A DNA stretch of 64,000 bases from Streptomyces sp. NA04227. Its GTDB lineage: Bacteria; Actinomycetota; Actinomycetes; Streptomycetales; Streptomycetaceae. Positions 55,701 through 64,000 of this stretch are shown here, one piece after another. Within the stretch, counting starts at the first letter, position 1. Each line of letters opens with the position of its first letter. A model generated the notes under the pieces. The model was not told the DNA's origin, did no database searches, and saw nothing but the letters and a program-made list of their open reading frames with translations. Made by a program: the position numbers and the translations under genes. The stretch is from NCBI RefSeq assembly GCF_013364195.1, contig NZ_CP054918.1, positions 186,001 to 250,000 of the forward strand. The letters run 5' to 3'.

Positions 55701-58700
55701 GGGCCTTCGAGGCCGAAGGCGTAGGAGAGGCGGCCGGAGATGACGCTGCCGGAGGTGCCGGTCAGGACATAGCCCTCGGCGCTGTCGGCGGCCTGCTCCA
55801 CGTGGCTGGCGTAGTCGTGGTACATGACGCCGGCGAAGACGCCGGTACGGCTGCCCTTGAGTCCGAGCGGGTCGAGGCCCGCGCGTTCGAACGCCTCCCA
55901 GGTGGTCTCCAGAAGCAGCCGCTGCTGCGGGTCCATGGTGACGGCTTCGCGCGGTGAGATCCCGAACAGTTCGGGGTCGAAGTCGGCGGCGTCGTAGAGG
56001 AATCCGCCGCTGCGGGTGTACGAGCTGCCGGGGCGCAGGCCCTGCGGGTCGTACAGGTTCTCCAGGTCCCAGCCGCGGTCCTCGGGGAACGCGGAGACCG
56101 CGTCACGGCCCTCGGCGACCAGGTTCCACAGGTCCTCGGGCGAGGTGACGCCGCCCGGGTAGCGGCAGGCCATCGCGACGATCGCGATCGGTTCGTCGGC
56201 GTACGCGGCGGTGGCGGCGGGACGCTCCGGTGCGGGTCGCCCGGTGGCGAGCAGCGTGGTGAGCACGTGCCGGGCCAGGGCGCCGGGGCTGGGGTGGTCG
56301 AAGACGAGGGTGGCGGGGAGCTTGAGTCCGGTGGCGGCGCCGAGCCGGTTGCGCAGTTCGACGGCGGTCAGCGAGTCGAAGCCGAGTTCCTTGAAGGCCC
56401 GGTCGGCTTCGATGGCCTCGGGGTCGTCGTGGCCGAGCACCGCCGCGACAAGTCCCCTGACCAGACTGAGGAGTTCACGTTCCTGCTCGGCGGGGGCCAG
56501 GGCCGCGATCCGCTCGCCGAGCGAGGAACCGCCCGTGGTGGTGTTGTCGACGGTGCGTCGGGCCGGGACCCGTACCAGGGAGCGGAACAGGTGGGGCAGC
56601 AGACCGGAGTCGGCACGCCTGCGCAGCGCGGCGGAATCCAGTGGTACGCAGACCAGGAGCGCTTCGCCGGTGTGCGAGGACGCCGAGTCCAGTGCGGCGA
56701 GGCCCTGTTCGGGCGCGAGCGGGAGGTATCCGGCGCGGGCCGCCCAGGCGATCGCCTCCCCATCCTGGGCCTGTTCGGCCAGTCCTGCGCCCTGCCACTG
56801 GCCGAAGGCGAGCGAGACGGCGGGGCGTCCCTCGGCGCGGCGGTGGGCGGCGAGGGCGTCCAGGAAGGCGTTCGCGGCGGCGTAGTTGGCCTGCCCGGGG
56901 TTGCCGAAGGCTCCGGCGGCGGAGGAGAACAGGACGAAGGCGTCCAGGTCCAGGTCGCGGGTGAGTTCGTGCAAGTGCCAGGCGGCGTCCGCCTTGGGCC
57001 GCAGTACGCGGTCCAGTTGCTCGGTGGTGAGGGTGCCGAGCAGGGCGTCGTCGAGTACGCCCGCCGCGTGCACGACGCCGCTGAGGGGACGCTCGGCGGG
57101 GACGGTCGCCAGGAGTGCGGCGAGCTGCTCGCGGTCGGCGACGTCGCACGAGGCCACCGCCGCCGAGGCGCCCAACTCGCCGAGTTCGGCGACGAGTTCG
57201 GTCACGCCCGGGGTGTCCTTGCCGCGCCGTCCGGTGAGCAGGACGTGGCGTACTCCGTGTTCGGTGACCAGGTGCCGGGCGACCAGGGCACCGAGGGTGC
57301 CGGTGCCGCCGGTGATCAGTACGGTGCCGTCCGGGTTCCAGCGGGTGCCGGGTTCGGTGGGGGCGTGGCGCTGGAGGCGGGGCGCGAGCATCGTGCCCTC
57401 GCGCAGGGCGAGTTCGCTCTCGCCGGTGGCCAGCGCTGCGGGCAGTGCCGCCGTGGAGGCCTCGGTGCTGTCGGTGTCGACGAGCAGGAGGCGGCCGGGG
57501 TGCTCGGTCTGCGCCGAGTGCAGCAGTCCGCGTACGGCGGCGAGCGCGAGAGAGGCGGGGGCCTCGGCGGTGCGGGTCTGCACGGCGCCGGTGGTGAGCA
57601 GGACGAGCCGGGAGTCGGCGAGCCGCTCCTCGGCGAGCCAGTCCCGCAGCAGGGCGAGGGCTTCGTGGGTGGCGGTGCGGGCGGCCTCGGCGGGCGTACC
57701 GGCTTCCGGGCCGAGCCCGAGTGTGGCCAGCACGTAGGACGGCGGGGCGGTGTCCGGGCCGAGTGCGGCGGCCAGTTGGGCGGGGCCGCCGGACGGCAGT
57801 TCGGTGAGCGCGGTGGGTTCGACCGGGTCGGTGCCCGGTGTGAGGGTGGTCCACTCGACCCGGTGGAGCACGTCACCGCGCCGGGCGCCGCGCAACTGCC
57901 CCTCGGTGACGGGCAGCAGGCTCAGGCCGTCGACGGCGGCGACCGGTGCACCGGAGGTGTCGTAGAGGCCGACCGACAGGTCACCGTCGGCGGTGGGCGT
58001 GAGGCGGACGCGCAGGGCCGCGGCGCCGACCGCGTGGAGGGTCGCGCCGCTCCAGGCGAAGGGCAGCCGTACGCCGTCCGTGGCGTCCGCCGTGCCGAGC
58101 AGGCTCGCGTGCAGGGCGGCGTCGAGCAGGGCCGGGTGCAGGCCGAACTCCTCGGCGTCGCCATGCTGTTCGGCATCGAGCGCGACCTCGGCGAAGAGTT
58201 CCTCGCCGTGCCGCCAGGCGGCCCGCAGGCCGCGGAAGACGGGCCCGTACTCGTAACCCGACTCGGCGGCGTGCGCGTAGAAGTCGGTCAGGTCGACCGG
58301 TTCGGCGCCGGTGGGCGGCCACTGGCCGAGGGGTGCGGCGGGAGTGGCGTCCTCGGAGGTGAGGTGGCCTACCGCGTGCCTGGTCCACGGGGCGTCGACG
58401 GCGTCTTCGTCGGCCGGGCGGGCGTAGATGCCGAGGCCCCGGCGGCCCTCGGGTCCGGGCTCGCCGACGACGATCTGGATCTGGACGGCGCCGTGTCCGG
58501 GCAGGGTCAGGGGCGCTTCGAGGGTGAGGTCGCCCAGGTGCGGGCAGCCCGCCTCCTCGCCCGCACGCAGGGCGAGTTCGACGAAGGCGGTGCCGGGCAG
58601 CAGGACGGTGCCGCGCACGGCGTGGTCGGCGAGCCAGGGGTGGCTGTGGGCCGACAGGCGCCCGGTGAGCAGGAACTCGTCGCCGTCGGCGACCCGTACG

Positions 58701-61528
58701 GTGGCGCCGAGCAGCGGGTGGTCGGCGGCGCCGAGTCCGGCCGCGGCGAGGTCGCCGGAGGCGGCGCCCGCCGGGTCGGCCCAGTAGCGCGACCGCTGGA
58801 AGGCGTATGTGGGCAGTTCGGCCGCCGTGACGGCGTGGCCGCCGAATACGGCCTGCCAGTCGGGGGCCAGACCGCGCACCCATGCCTCGGCGAGCGAGGT
58901 CACGAAGCGGCGCGGTCCGCCCTCGTCACGGCGCAGCGAGCCGAGGGCGACGGCGGGCAGCCCGCTCGCGTCGATGGTCTCCTGCACGCCGACGGTGAGT
59001 ACGGGGTGCGCGCTGGCCTCCAGGAAGAAGCCGTGCCCGCGCTCCAGGAGGGCCTGGATGCCTTCCTGGAAGCGGACGGTGCCGCGCAGGTTCGTGTACC
59101 AGTACTCGGCGTCCAGTTCGGTGCCCACGGCCACCTTGCCGGTGACCGTCGACAGGAACGGCACGCTCGCCCTGCGCGGGGTGATCCCGGCGAGCGCGCT
59201 CAGCACGTCGGCGCGGATCGCCTCGACCTGGGGGCCGTGCGAGGCGTAGTCCACGTTGATGCGGCGGGCGCGTACACCGTCCGCCTCGCAGGCGGCGCCC
59301 AGCTCGTCGAGGGCATCGGGTTCGCCCGAAACCACCGTGGACGAGGGGCCGTTGACGGCGGCGACGGCGATACGGCCGGGCCAGGCGGTGACGCGTGCGC
59401 GCACCGACTCGGCGTTGTCGGCGACGGACATCATGCCGCCCTTGCCCGCGAGCGCGAGCAGGGCCTTGGCGCGCAGGGCGGAGACCTTCGCGCCGTCCTC
59501 CAGGGACAGGGCGCCCGCGACGACGGCGGCGGCGATCTCGCCCTGGGAGTGCCCGACGACGGCCGCCGGGCGCACCCCGCAGGACTGCCACAGTGCGGCC
59601 AGCGAGACCATCACGGCCCACAGCACGGGCTGGACGACGTCGACGCGGTCGTAACCCGGTGCGCCCTCGGCGCCGCGTACGACGTCGAGCAGCCGCCAGT
59701 CGGCGTACGGGGCGAGCGCACGGTCGCACTCGGCCATGCGGGCGGCGAACACCGGTGAGCTGTCGAGGAGTTCGACGGCCATGCCGGGCCACTGCGAGCC
59801 CTGCCCGGGGAAGACGAAGGCGGTCTTGCCCTCGATGTCGGCGAGGCCCTCGACGAGTCCGGCGGCGCTTTCGCCCTCGGCCAGGCGCTCCAGGGTGTCG
59901 AGGTGTTCGGCGGTGGTCGCGCCGAGGGAGACGGCACGGTGGGCGAGCGCGGAGCGGGTGGTGGCCAGGCCGAGGCCGGTCGCGGCGGCTTCGGGGGCGG
60001 CCGGTGCGGCGGCGAAGGTGCGCAGTTTGGCCGCCTGGCCGCGTACGGCGGCGGCGCTGTGGCCCGCGAGCGGCCAGGCGAGCGCGGTGCCCGCGGCGAA
60101 GGGCGCGGTCGCGGGGGCCTGCGGCTCGGGGGTCTTTTCGTCGTCGGCGGCGGCCTGTTCGAGGATGAGGTGCGCGTTGGTGCCGCTGATACCGAAGGCC
60201 GAGACGGCGGCGCGGCGCGGGTGGTCGGCGGTGGGCCAGTCGCGGGTGTCGGTGAGCAGTTCGACGGCGCCCGCCGACCAGTCGACGTGCGGGGTGGGCT
60301 CGTCGACGTGCAGGGTCTTGGGCAGTACGCCGTTGCGGATCGCCATGGTCATCTTGATGACGCCCGCGATACCCGCCGCCGCGGCGGTGTGCCCGATGTT
60401 CGTCTTCAGCGAGCCCAGCCACAGCGGCGCGCCCTCGGGGCGCTCCTTGCCGTACGTGGCGAGCACCGCTTGGGCCTCGATGGGGTCGCCGAGGGTGGTG
60501 CCGGTGCCGTGCGCCTCGACCACGTCGACGTCGCGCGGGCGCAGACGTGCGTTGGCGAGGGCTTGGCGTATGACACGTTGCTGGGATGGGCCGTTGGGGG
60601 CGGCGAGGCCGTTGCTCGCGCCGTCCTGGTTGGTGGCCGAACCGCGGACGACCGCGAGCACCTTGTGCCCGTTGCGGCGCGCGTCGGACAGCCGCTCCAG
60701 GACGAGTACGCCGACGCCCTCGCCCCAGCCCGTGCCGTCCGCGCCGCCCGCGAAGGCCTTGCAGCGGCCGTCCACGGACAGCCCGCGCTGACGGCTGAAC
60801 TCGACGAACAGGCCGGGCACCGACATCACGGTGACGCCGCCCGCGAGCGCCATCGAGCACTCACCGGCGCGCAGCGCCTGACAGGCCCAGTGCAGGGCGA
60901 CCAGCGAGGACGAGCAGGCGGTGTCGACGGTGACGGCCGGGCCCTCGAAACCGTAGTGGTAGGCGAGCCGCCCGGAGACGACGCTGCCGGAGGTGCCGGT
61001 GAGCGAGTAGCCCTCGGCGCCCTGCTGGCTGTGGCCGCCCACGATGTAGGCGGGGGTGGCCGCGCCGACGTAGACACCGGTCTGGCTGCCCTTGAGGGAC
61101 AGCGGGTCCAGGCCCGCGCGCTCCAGGGCCTCCCAGGAGGTCTCCATCAGGACGCGCTGCTGCGGGTCCATGGCCAGCGCCTCGCGCGGCGAGATACCGA
61201 ACAGGCCCGGGTCGAAGTCCGTGGCGTCGTACAGGAATCCGCCCTTGCGGGTGTACGAGGTGCCCGGGTTGTCGGGGTCCGGGTGGTAGAGGCGCTCCAG
61301 GTCCCAGCCGCGGTCGTCGGGGAAGGCGGAGATGGCGTCCCCGCCCTCGGACACGAGCTGCCAGAGGTCCTCGGGCGAGCGGACGCCGCCCGGGTAGCGG
61401 CAGGCCATGCCGACCAGGGCGATGGGTTCGCCGGTACGGTTCTCGGCCTCGGTGAGGCGTTGCCGGGTCTCGTGCAGTTCGGCGGCAACCCGCTTGAGGG
61501 ACTCGACAAGCTTGTCCTCGTTCGCCAT
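49703..61528 (-). CDS. salAII: Modular polyketide synthase, modules 3 and 4 (KS-AT-DH-KR-ACP-KS-AT-DH-ER-KR-ACP); SalAII-like
   Basis: 3941 residues. It starts at ATG 61528 with GGAAGGA 8 bases upstream. Residues 1-32 are a charged coiled-coil docking helix ([12 protein letters not shown] type). Module 3: KS 33-459 (Cys205), methylmalonyl AT 568-912, DH 936-1217, KR 1400-1590, ACP 1677-1753. Module 4: KS 1778-2206 (Cys1951), malonyl AT 2310-2657, DH 2679-2957, ER 3180-3482, KR 3485-3697, ACP 3772-3847. It ends in a [17 protein letters not shown] docking helix. All catalytic residues checked are present. Module 3 should leave an alpha-methyl alkene (C24=C25 of salinomycin, the site of an epoxide in polyether logic); module 4 adds a fully reduced acetate unit (C22/C23). 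It receives the chain from the gene 33 bp upstream and passes it to the gene 22 bp downstream. Confidence 0.9.
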   Translation of the reverse strand: MANEDKLVESLKRVAAELHETRQRLTEAENRTGEPIALVGMACRYPGGVRSPEDLWQLVSEGGDAISAFPDDRGWDLERLYHPDPDNPGTSYTRKGGFLYDATDFDPGLFGISPREALAMDPQQRVLMETSWEALERAGLDPLSLKGSQTGVYVGAATPAYIVGGHSQQGAEGYSLTGTSGSVVSGRLAYHYGFEGPAVTVDTACSSSLVALHWACQALRAGECSMALAGGVTVMSVPGLFVEFSRQRGLSVDGRCKAFAGGADGTGWGEGVGVLVLERLSDARRNGHKVLAVVRGSATNQDGASNGLAAPNGPSQQRVIRQALANARLRPRDVDVVEAHGTGTTLGDPIEAQAVLATYGKERPEGAPLWLGSLKTNIGHTAAAAGIAGVIKMTMAIRNGVLPKTLHVDEPTPHVDWSAGAVELLTDTRDWPTADHPRRAAVSAFGISGTNAHLILEQAAADDEKTPEPQAPATAPFAAGTALAWPLAGHSAAAVRGQAAKLRTFAAAPAAPEAAATGLGLATTRSALAHRAVSLGATTAEHLDTLERLAEGESAAGLVEGLADIEGKTAFVFPGQGSQWPGMAVELLDSSPVFAARMAECDRALAPYADWRLLDVVRGAEGAPGYDRVDVVQPVLWAVMVSLAALWQSCGVRPAAVVGHSQGEIAAAVVAGALSLEDGAKVSALRAKALLALAGKGGMMSVADNAESVRARVTAWPGRIAVAAVNGPSSTVVSGEPDALDELGAACEADGVRARRINVDYASHGPQVEAIRADVLSALAGITPRRASVPFLSTVTGKVAVGTELDAEYWYTNLRGTVRFQEGIQALLERGHGFFLEASAHPVLTVGVQETIDASGLPAVALGSLRRDEGGPRRFVTSLAEAWVRGLAPDWQAVFGGHAVTAAELPTYAFQRSRYWADPAGAASGDLAAAGLGAADHPLLGATVRVADGDEFLLTGRLSAHSHPWLADHAVRGTVLLPGTAFVELALRAGEEAGCPHLGDLTLEAPLTLPGHGAVQIQIVVGEPGPEGRRGLGIYARPADEDAVDAPWTRHAVGHLTSEDATPAAPLGQWPPTGAEPVDLTDFYAHAAESGYEYGPVFRGLRAAWRHGEELFAEVALDAEQHGDAEEFGLHPALLDAALHASLLGTADATDGVRLPFAWSGATLHAVGAAALRVRLTPTADGDLSVGLYDTSGAPVAAVDGLSLLPVTEGQLRGARRGDVLHRVEWTTLTPGTDPVEPTALTELPSGGPAQLAAALGPDTAPPSYVLATLGLGPEAGTPAEAARTATHEALALLRDWLAEERLADSRLVLLTTGAVQTRTAEAPASLALAAVRGLLHSAQTEHPGRLLLVDTDSTEASTAALPAALATGESELALREGTMLAPRLQRHAPTEPGTRWNPDGTVLITGGTGTLGALVARHLVTEHGVRHVLLTGRRGKDTPGVTELVAELGELGASAAVASCDVADREQLAALLATVPAERPLSGVVHAAGVLDDALLGTLTTEQLDRVLRPKADAAWHLHELTRDLDLDAFVLFSSAAGAFGNPGQANYAAANAFLDALAAHRRAEGRPAVSLAFGQWQGAGLAEQAQDGEAIAWAARAGYLPLAPEQGLAALDSASSHTGEALLVCVPLDSAALRRRADSGLLPHLFRSLVRVPARRTVDNTTTGGSSLGERIAALAPAEQERELLSLVRGLVAAVLGHDDPEAIEADRAFKELGFDSLTAVELRNRLGAATGLKLPATLVFDHPSPGALARHVLTTLLATGRPAPERPAATAAYADEPIAIVAMACRYPGGVTSPEDLWNLVAEGRDAVSAFPEDRGWDLENLYDPQGLRPGSSYTRSGGFLYDAADFDPELFGISPREAVTMDPQQRLLLETTWEAFERAGLDPLGLKGSRTGVFAGVMYHDYASHVEQAADSAEGYVLTGTSGSVISGRLSYAFGLEGPAVSVDTACSSSLVAMHLAAQALRAGECGLALAGGVTVMATPGVFVEFSRQRGLSADGRCKSFSAAADGTGWSEGAGVLLLERLSDAERNGHQVLAVLRGSAVNQDGASNGLTAPNGPSQQRVIEQALANAGLSPRDVDAVEAHGTGTTLGDPIEAQALLATYGQDRAEDRPLWLGSIKSNMGHAQAAAGVAGVIKMVQAMRHGVLPRTLHVDEPSPHIDWSEGAVELLTESVAWPDSDRPRRAGVSSFGASGTNAHVVLEAAPQPRPVPAPPVDPAATEAESTGPLPWILSGRGEPALRAQAGRLHSHLSTEPELGLADVALALTRTRSALEHRAVVTATDRDQLLTALAALAEGKRAPGLSQSAPKPGKLAFLFSGQGAQRAGMGRELYEAQPVFAAAFDEVCAQFAAQQGDLGDLKERIFRAEGEELDRTGTTQPALFAVEVALFRLAESFGLRADFVAGHSIGELAAAHVAGVLSLADACRLVAARGRLMEALPEGGAMVSVRASESEVRALLGEFEGRVDVAAVNGPESVVVSGEEAAVLEVAERLSASGRKTKRLRVSHAFHSPLMEPMLDEFRSVAAELTYSAPVIPVVSNLTGEHVRDFDADYWVEHVRRAVRFADGIAFLTEHGVSRFIELGPDGVLTAMAQESLPEDFDGLLVPVLRKDRPELEAFLTALGDAWTRGLDVDWAPVFEGREQVPVDLPTYPFQRQRYWPKRARAAAADVVAAGLGAAGHPLLGATVVPADGGQVLLTGRLSLQSHPWLADHAVGGSVLLPGTAFVELALRAGEEVGRGGVEELTLEAPLILPAQGGVQLQVLVGAVEEDGGRPVSVHSRPEDTDAVWVRHAEGRLVTGVSESPAALTAWPPAGAEEVSLDGFYAGLAESGYGYGPAFQGLAKVWRRSDGDQVFAEVELPDAQQDEAGRFALHPALLDAALHGLALAGRDTPEGQVRLPFSWNGVRLHAVGAARLRVRVAPSGPDSLTLDIADPAGNPVLTVDNLATRPVPVEQLAAAARTQGGGSEHLYRLDWTPATTAGATVTGADQYRVRVGAAGTPQAPYQESHETVAALLAAVDAGGRLPDAVVLDVPEFGVSEPADGDGALATRARETTAEVLAAVQEWLGDERLTGVRLVVRTRDAVAVRHGADVSALAQAPVWGLIRAAQAENPGRFVLADSDAEWTEPLPDAVFAADESQLAVREGALLAPRLVRAGAPGGVSALPADGSWILNSGGSTFEDLAFVPSQAAEMPLAEGEIRVAVRAAGLNFRDVLIALGMYPGLARMGNEGAGVVTEVGPGVTGFAVGDRVTGLIRGAFGPVAVVDHRLVVEIPEGWTFEQAAAIPTVFLTAYYGLVDLAGLKAGEKVLVHAAAGGVGMAAVQLVRYLGAEVYGTASEGKWDTLRELGLDERHIASSRSAAFEEEFAAATEGRGMDVVLDCLAGELVDASLRLLPRGGRFLEMGKTDVRDPQEVAAAHPGVTYQAFDMVEGAGPDRIGEMLAELARLFESGALSPLPVRSWDVRRAGEAFRFMSQAKHVGKIVLTVPQGWDADGTVLVTGGTGTLGALVARHLVTEHGVRHLLLAGRRGPEAPGAAELVAELGELGARAEVVACDAADRDRLADVLAAIPAAYPLRAVVHTAGVVDDGVIGAQTPERIDRAMRPKVDAALNLHELTRDKDLTAFVLYSSVAGVIGGPGQANYAAANTFLDALAAHRRATGLPGVSLAWGQWAEFSGMTAQLAAADLARMNRGGVLPLPTARGLALFDEAGRREEPLLAAVHLDAAALRSQAEAGRLPGLLKGLVRGSVRRAATTTATANGAAKLGRRLAGLDQEERAEALLDLVRTHVATVIAHPDPAAIDTGRGFLDLGFDSLTAVELRNGLGAATGLRLPTTLIFDHPSPAALAAHLLHEFKPEGGDAADAADGAVLGAMAEWEAALAALPAGSEGRDRAVKRLRSLLWKFDKTEPETDPEAKASDGATEIDAATDDEMFALIENELGLN
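50790..51420 (-). repeat. ER-KR block shared with module 2, copy in module 4
   Basis: Partner of 62640-63290; the ER-KR of modules 8 and 13 are more divergent here. Confidence 0.75.
53630..54595 (-). repeat. AT homogenised block, copy in module 4 (malonyl family)
   Basis: Closely matches 43730-44700 (module 6), including the stretch coding for [18 protein letters not shown], and matches module 5 over most of the AT core. A/T-ending codons are enriched relative to the flanks. Confidence 0.84.
56270..61430 (-). other. PKS module 3: KS-AT(methylmalonyl)-DH-KR-ACP
   Basis: KS active Cys codon 60914-60916. AT catalytic Ser 59546-59548; YASH specificity motif at 59237-59248, exactly 100 residues after the Ser, read as methylmalonyl-CoA. 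DH has HxxxGxxxxP with His at 58622-58624 and the HPALLD Asp at 58121-58123. KR is B-type (LDD 57047-57055, Tyr 56882-56884) and there is no ER between DH and KR, only the structural KR half (about 57330-57860). ACP Ser 56372-56374. Predicted output is a trisubstituted trans alkene bearing methyl, matching C24=C25 of the salinomycin precursor. Confidence 0.88.
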
Positions 61529-61536
61529 GCGGCGCG

Positions 61537-61543
61537 TCCTTCC
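61537..61543 (-). promoter_or_regulatory. Ribosome binding site of salAII
   Basis: GGAAGGA on the coding strand, 8 bases before ATG 61528, inside the 33-bp gap after salAI. Supports this start. Confidence 0.75.
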
Positions 61544-61561
61544 GTTCTTCGGGTTGCCGGG

Positions 61562-64000
61562 TCAGGAGAGCCCGAGCTCGTTCTGGATGAAGTCGAGGAC
61601 CTCGTCCGCCGAGGCGGATTCGAGGCGTTCGGCGGCCCCCTGCTCGGTGGCCGGAGCGCGCTCCTCGGCCGGGGCGGCCGCCTTCCAGCGCTCAAGCAGC
61701 TCCGCCAGGCGGGCGGTCACGCCCGCGTGGTCCGCCAGCGCGGGATCGGCGGCCAGTACGGCGGACTCGAACCGGTCGAGCGCGCCGAGCAGGTCGCCCG
61801 CGGGCGCCGCTTCCTCTCCCGGCACCAGCTCGCTCAGCAGATGACCGCCGAGGCTGAGGGTGGTCGGGTAGTCGAAGATCAGCGTCGGGGGCAGCCGCAG
61901 TCCGGTGGCGGCGCCGAGCCGGTTGCGGAACTCGACGGCGGTCAGCGAGTCGAAGCCGAGCTCCTTGAAGGTGCGGTCGGCGCCGATCGCGGTGGGCGCA
62001 CCGTGGCCGAGGACGGTGGCGACGTTGGCGCGCACCAGCTCCATGAGCATGTGCTCGCGCTCGCTCTCCGGGAGCGCGGCGAGCTGCTGCGCGAGCGACG
62101 CCGCGCCCTCGGCGACGGCCGCCGCCGCCACGGTGCGCCGGACCGGAGTACGGACAAGTCCCCTGAAGACACTGGGCAGTTCACCCGCCCTGGCCTTGGT
62201 GCGCAGCCCGCCCAGGTCGAGCGGTACGGGTGCGATCAGCGCCTCGTCGTGGCGTACGGCGTCGTCGAAGAGCCGCAGGCCCTCCTCGTTGGACATGGGC
62301 AGGAAGCCGGAGCGGGCGAGGCGGGCCAGGTCCGCCGCGTCGAGCCCGGCGGTCATGGCGCTGGACTCGGCCCAGTGCCCCCAGGCGAGCGAGAGTCCGG
62401 GCAGGCCCGCGGCCCTGCGGTGGGCGGCCAGCGCGTCCAGGAAGGTGTTGCCCGCCGCGTAGTTGGCCTGCCCCGCGTTGCCGAGGACACCGGCCGCCGA
62501 GGAGTACAGGACGAAGGCGGTCAGGTCCTTGTCGCGGGTCAACTCGTGCAGGTTGAGCGCCGCGTCGACCTTCGGCCGCAGGACGGCGCTCAGACGCTCG
62601 GGGGTGAGTGCGCCGAGGACGCCGTCGTCCAGGACACCGGCGGTGTGCACGACGGCGCGCAGCGGGTGCGCGGCCGGGATCGCCGCAAGCACGTCGGCAA
62701 GCCGGTCACGGTCGGCGGCGTCACAGGCCACGACCTCGGCCCGCGCACCCAACTCACACAGTTCCGCGACGAGTTCGGCCGCGCCCGGAGCGTCGGGGCC
62801 ACGACGGCCCGCGAGCAGCAGATGACGTACGCCGTGCTCGGTCACCAGGTGCCGGGCGACCAGGGCACCGAGCGCGCCCGTACCACCGGTGACCAGGACG
62901 GTGCCCTGTGCGTCCCAGCCCTGCGGCACCGTCAGCACGATCTTGCCGACGTGCTTGGCCTGCGACATGAACCGGAAGGCCTCACCGGCCCTGCGTACGT
63001 CCCAGGTGCGCACCGGGAGCGGGCTGAGCGCACCGGAACCGAAGAGACGGCCGAGTTCGGCGAGCATCTCGCCGATGCGGTCCGGACCGGCCTCCATCAG
63101 GTCGAAGGCGCGGTAGATGACGCCCGGGTGGGCGGTGGCGACCTGCTCGGGATCGCGGATGTCGGTCTTGCCCATCTCGACGAAGCGTCCGCCGCGCGGC
63201 AGCAACCGCAGGGAGGCATCGACGAGTTCACCGGCCAGGCAGTCCAGGACCACATCCATGCCATGGCCTTCGGTGGCGCCGAGGAAGCGCTCCTCGAAGG
63301 TGGACGACCGGGAGGAGCCGTAGTGCGCGCCCTCCAGGCCCATGCTCCGCAAGGTGTCCCACTTGCCCTCGCTGGCGGTGCCGAACACTTCGGCGCCCAG
63401 GTGGCGGGCGAGCTGGACGGCGGCCATGCCGACGCCTCCGGCCGCGGAGTGGACGAGCACCCGCTCGCCGGATCCGAGCCCGGCCAGGTCGACCAGGGCG
63501 TAGTAGGCGGTCAGGAACACCGCGGGTACCGAGGCGGCCTCTTCGAAGGACCACCCCTCGGGTATCCGGGTCACCATCCGGGCGTCCGCGACGGCGAGTT
63601 GGCCGAAGGAGTGCGGCACCATGCCCATCACACGGTCGCCGACGGCGAGTCCGGTGACGCCCTCACCGACCTCGGTGACCACGCCGGAGGCCTCGCTGCC
63701 GAGGACGATCTTGTCCGGGTACATGCCGAGGGCCATCAGCACATCGCGGAAGTTGAGGCCGGTGGCGCGTACGGAGATGCGTACCTCGCCCTCTGCCAGC
63801 GGTCGCGTGGCCTCCGGATGCGGTACAAGCGCCAGGCTCTCCAGCGTGCCGCCGCCCGTCGTGTCCAGGCGCCAGGTCTGACCGTCGGCGGGGACGGGCA
63901 GCAGTTCGGCGGCGCTGCTACGGGCGAGCCTCGGTGCGAGGAACCGGCCCTGCCGGACGGCGAGTTGGTCCTCGCCGGTGGCCACCGCGGTGATCACGGG
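61562..64000 (-). CDS. salAI: Modular polyketide synthase, 3' end (ER-KR-ACP of module 2 plus C-terminal docking domain); SalAI-like
   Basis: Partial: 812 codons are visible and the gene continues past the right edge. The fragment holds an enoylreductase (about residues 48-351 of the fragment; LNFRD near the start, [13 protein letters not shown] nucleotide-binding loop at about 63400-63460), a B-type ketoreductase (about 366-568; LDD at 62624-62632, catalytic Tyr at 62459-62461) and an ACP (phosphopantetheine Ser at 61946-61948). It ends in a docking tail finishing with a [16 protein letters not shown] helix. The module is therefore fully reducing; its AT is outside the window, so the extender is not visible. 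By collinearity it is module 2 and sets C26/C27 of salinomycin, which are both CH2 and need malonyl-CoA. The tail should pair with the coiled coil that begins the next protein, 33 bp downstream. The PKS identity is certain; the sal name rests on the whole module order. Confidence 0.85.
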   Translation of the reverse strand, partial: PVITAVATGEDQLAVRQGRFLAPRLARSSAAELLPVPADGQTWRLDTTGGGTLESLALVPHPEATRPLAEGEVRISVRATGLNFRDVLMALGMYPDKIVLGSEASGVVTEVGEGVTGLAVGDRVMGMVPHSFGQLAVADARMVTRIPEGWSFEEAASVPAVFLTAYYALVDLAGLGSGERVLVHSAAGGVGMAAVQLARHLGAEVFGTASEGKWDTLRSMGLEGAHYGSSRSSTFEERFLGATEGHGMDVVLDCLAGELVDASLRLLPRGGRFVEMGKTDIRDPEQVATAHPGVIYRAFDLMEAGPDRIGEMLAELGRLFGSGALSPLPVRTWDVRRAGEAFRFMSQAKHVGKIVLTVPQGWDAQGTVLVTGGTGALGALVARHLVTEHGVRHLLLAGRRGPDAPGAAELVAELCELGARAEVVACDAADRDRLADVLAAIPAAHPLRAVVHTAGVLDDGVLGALTPERLSAVLRPKVDAALNLHELTRDKDLTAFVLYSSAAGVLGNAGQANYAAGNTFLDALAAHRRAAGLPGLSLAWGHWAESSAMTAGLDAADLARLARSGFLPMSNEEGLRLFDDAVRHDEALIAPVPLDLGGLRTKARAGELPSVFRGLVRTPVRRTVAAAAVAEGAASLAQQLAALPESEREHMLMELVRANVATVLGHGAPTAIGADRTFKELGFDSLTAVEFRNRLGAATGLRLPPTLIFDYPTTLSLGGHLLSELVPGEEAAPAGDLLGALDRFESAVLAADPALADHAGVTARLAELLERWKAAAPAEERAPATEQGAAERLESASADEVLDFIQNELGLS
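62640..63290 (-). repeat. ER-KR block shared with module 4, copy in module 2
   Basis: Long near-identical runs with 50790-51420, spanning the ER C-terminal part, the ER-KR joint and the first half of the KR. Confidence 0.75.

Larger units (their letters stand above)
49990..56197 (-). other. PKS module 4: KS-AT(malonyl)-DH-ER-KR-ACP, fully reducing
   Basis: KS Cys 55676-55678. AT has GHSIG (Ser 54308-54310) and HAFH (53999-54010), the malonyl signature. DH His 53393-53395 and Asp 52895-52897. ER has LNFRD near 51900 and [13 protein letters not shown] at about 51545-51605. KR has VDD at 50771-50779 and Tyr 50606-50608. ACP Ser 50093-50095. All reductive residues checked look intact, so the unit should be a CH2-CH2, matching C22/C23 of salinomycin. 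Its ER-KR stretch closely resembles that of module 2. Confidence 0.88.

Overview
The whole window is the body of one giant modular type I polyketide synthase (PKS) locus, and every gene reads on the minus strand, so transcription runs from base 64000 towards base 1. Very high G+C, strong G/C third-position bias, GGAG/AAGGAG ribosome sites and the domain sequences themselves indicate a Streptomyces-type actinomycete. No tRNA, rRNA, transposon, CRISPR or non-PKS gene was seen.

Layout in transcription order: the 3' end of a PKS (61562 to the right edge), then PKS genes at 49703-61528, 41473-49680, 36476-41422, 25062-36416, 20660-24955, 15664-20616, 4350-15605, and a last PKS entering from 4322 and cut by the left edge before its ACP. 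Gaps are only 22-106 bp, each with a ribosome site and no obvious promoter, so this looks like one long operon.

The product can be deduced from the modules. In order they give: [..ER-KR-ACP]; methylmalonyl KR-DH; malonyl DH-ER-KR; malonyl with no reduction; malonyl KR; methylmalonyl with a dead KR; methylmalonyl DH-ER-KR; VASH-type AT with KR; methylmalonyl with DH but no KR; methylmalonyl KR; methylmalonyl KR; malonyl DH-ER-KR; VASH-type AT with KR. Read as a chain, this reproduces the salinomycin backbone from C26 to C1: methyls at C24, C16, C14, C10, C8 and C6, ethyls at C12 and C2, ketone oxidation level at C21, C17 and C11, oxygens at C19, C13, C9, C7 and C3, and CH2 at C23, C15 and C5. 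Nine genes and 14 modules are what I recall being reported for the salinomycin cluster of Streptomyces albus (salAI-salAIX, also slnA1-A9), so the window is called salAI (3' end) to salAIX (5' part), modules 2-14. A malonyl-type AT in module 13 (C4) favours salinomycin over narasin (4-methylsalinomycin).

The proteins pass the chain along through N-terminal coiled coils and C-terminal docking helices. Seven junctions use one very similar docking family; the last (SalAVIII to SalAIX) uses a different one. The ketones needed for the spiroketal (C17, C21) and for C11 arise in three ways: KR deletion before the ACP (module 5), KR point inactivation (module 7) and KR deletion behind an intact-looking DH (module 10). 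The AT regions show extensive copying between modules. The epoxidase, epoxide hydrolases, P450, thioesterase and regulators expected for a polyether lie outside the window.

Domain borders are estimates of about +/-15 residues; active-site positions were read codon by codon. This is a known kind of system, not a new one. The most interesting material is how individual modules were disabled and how AT domains were homogenised.
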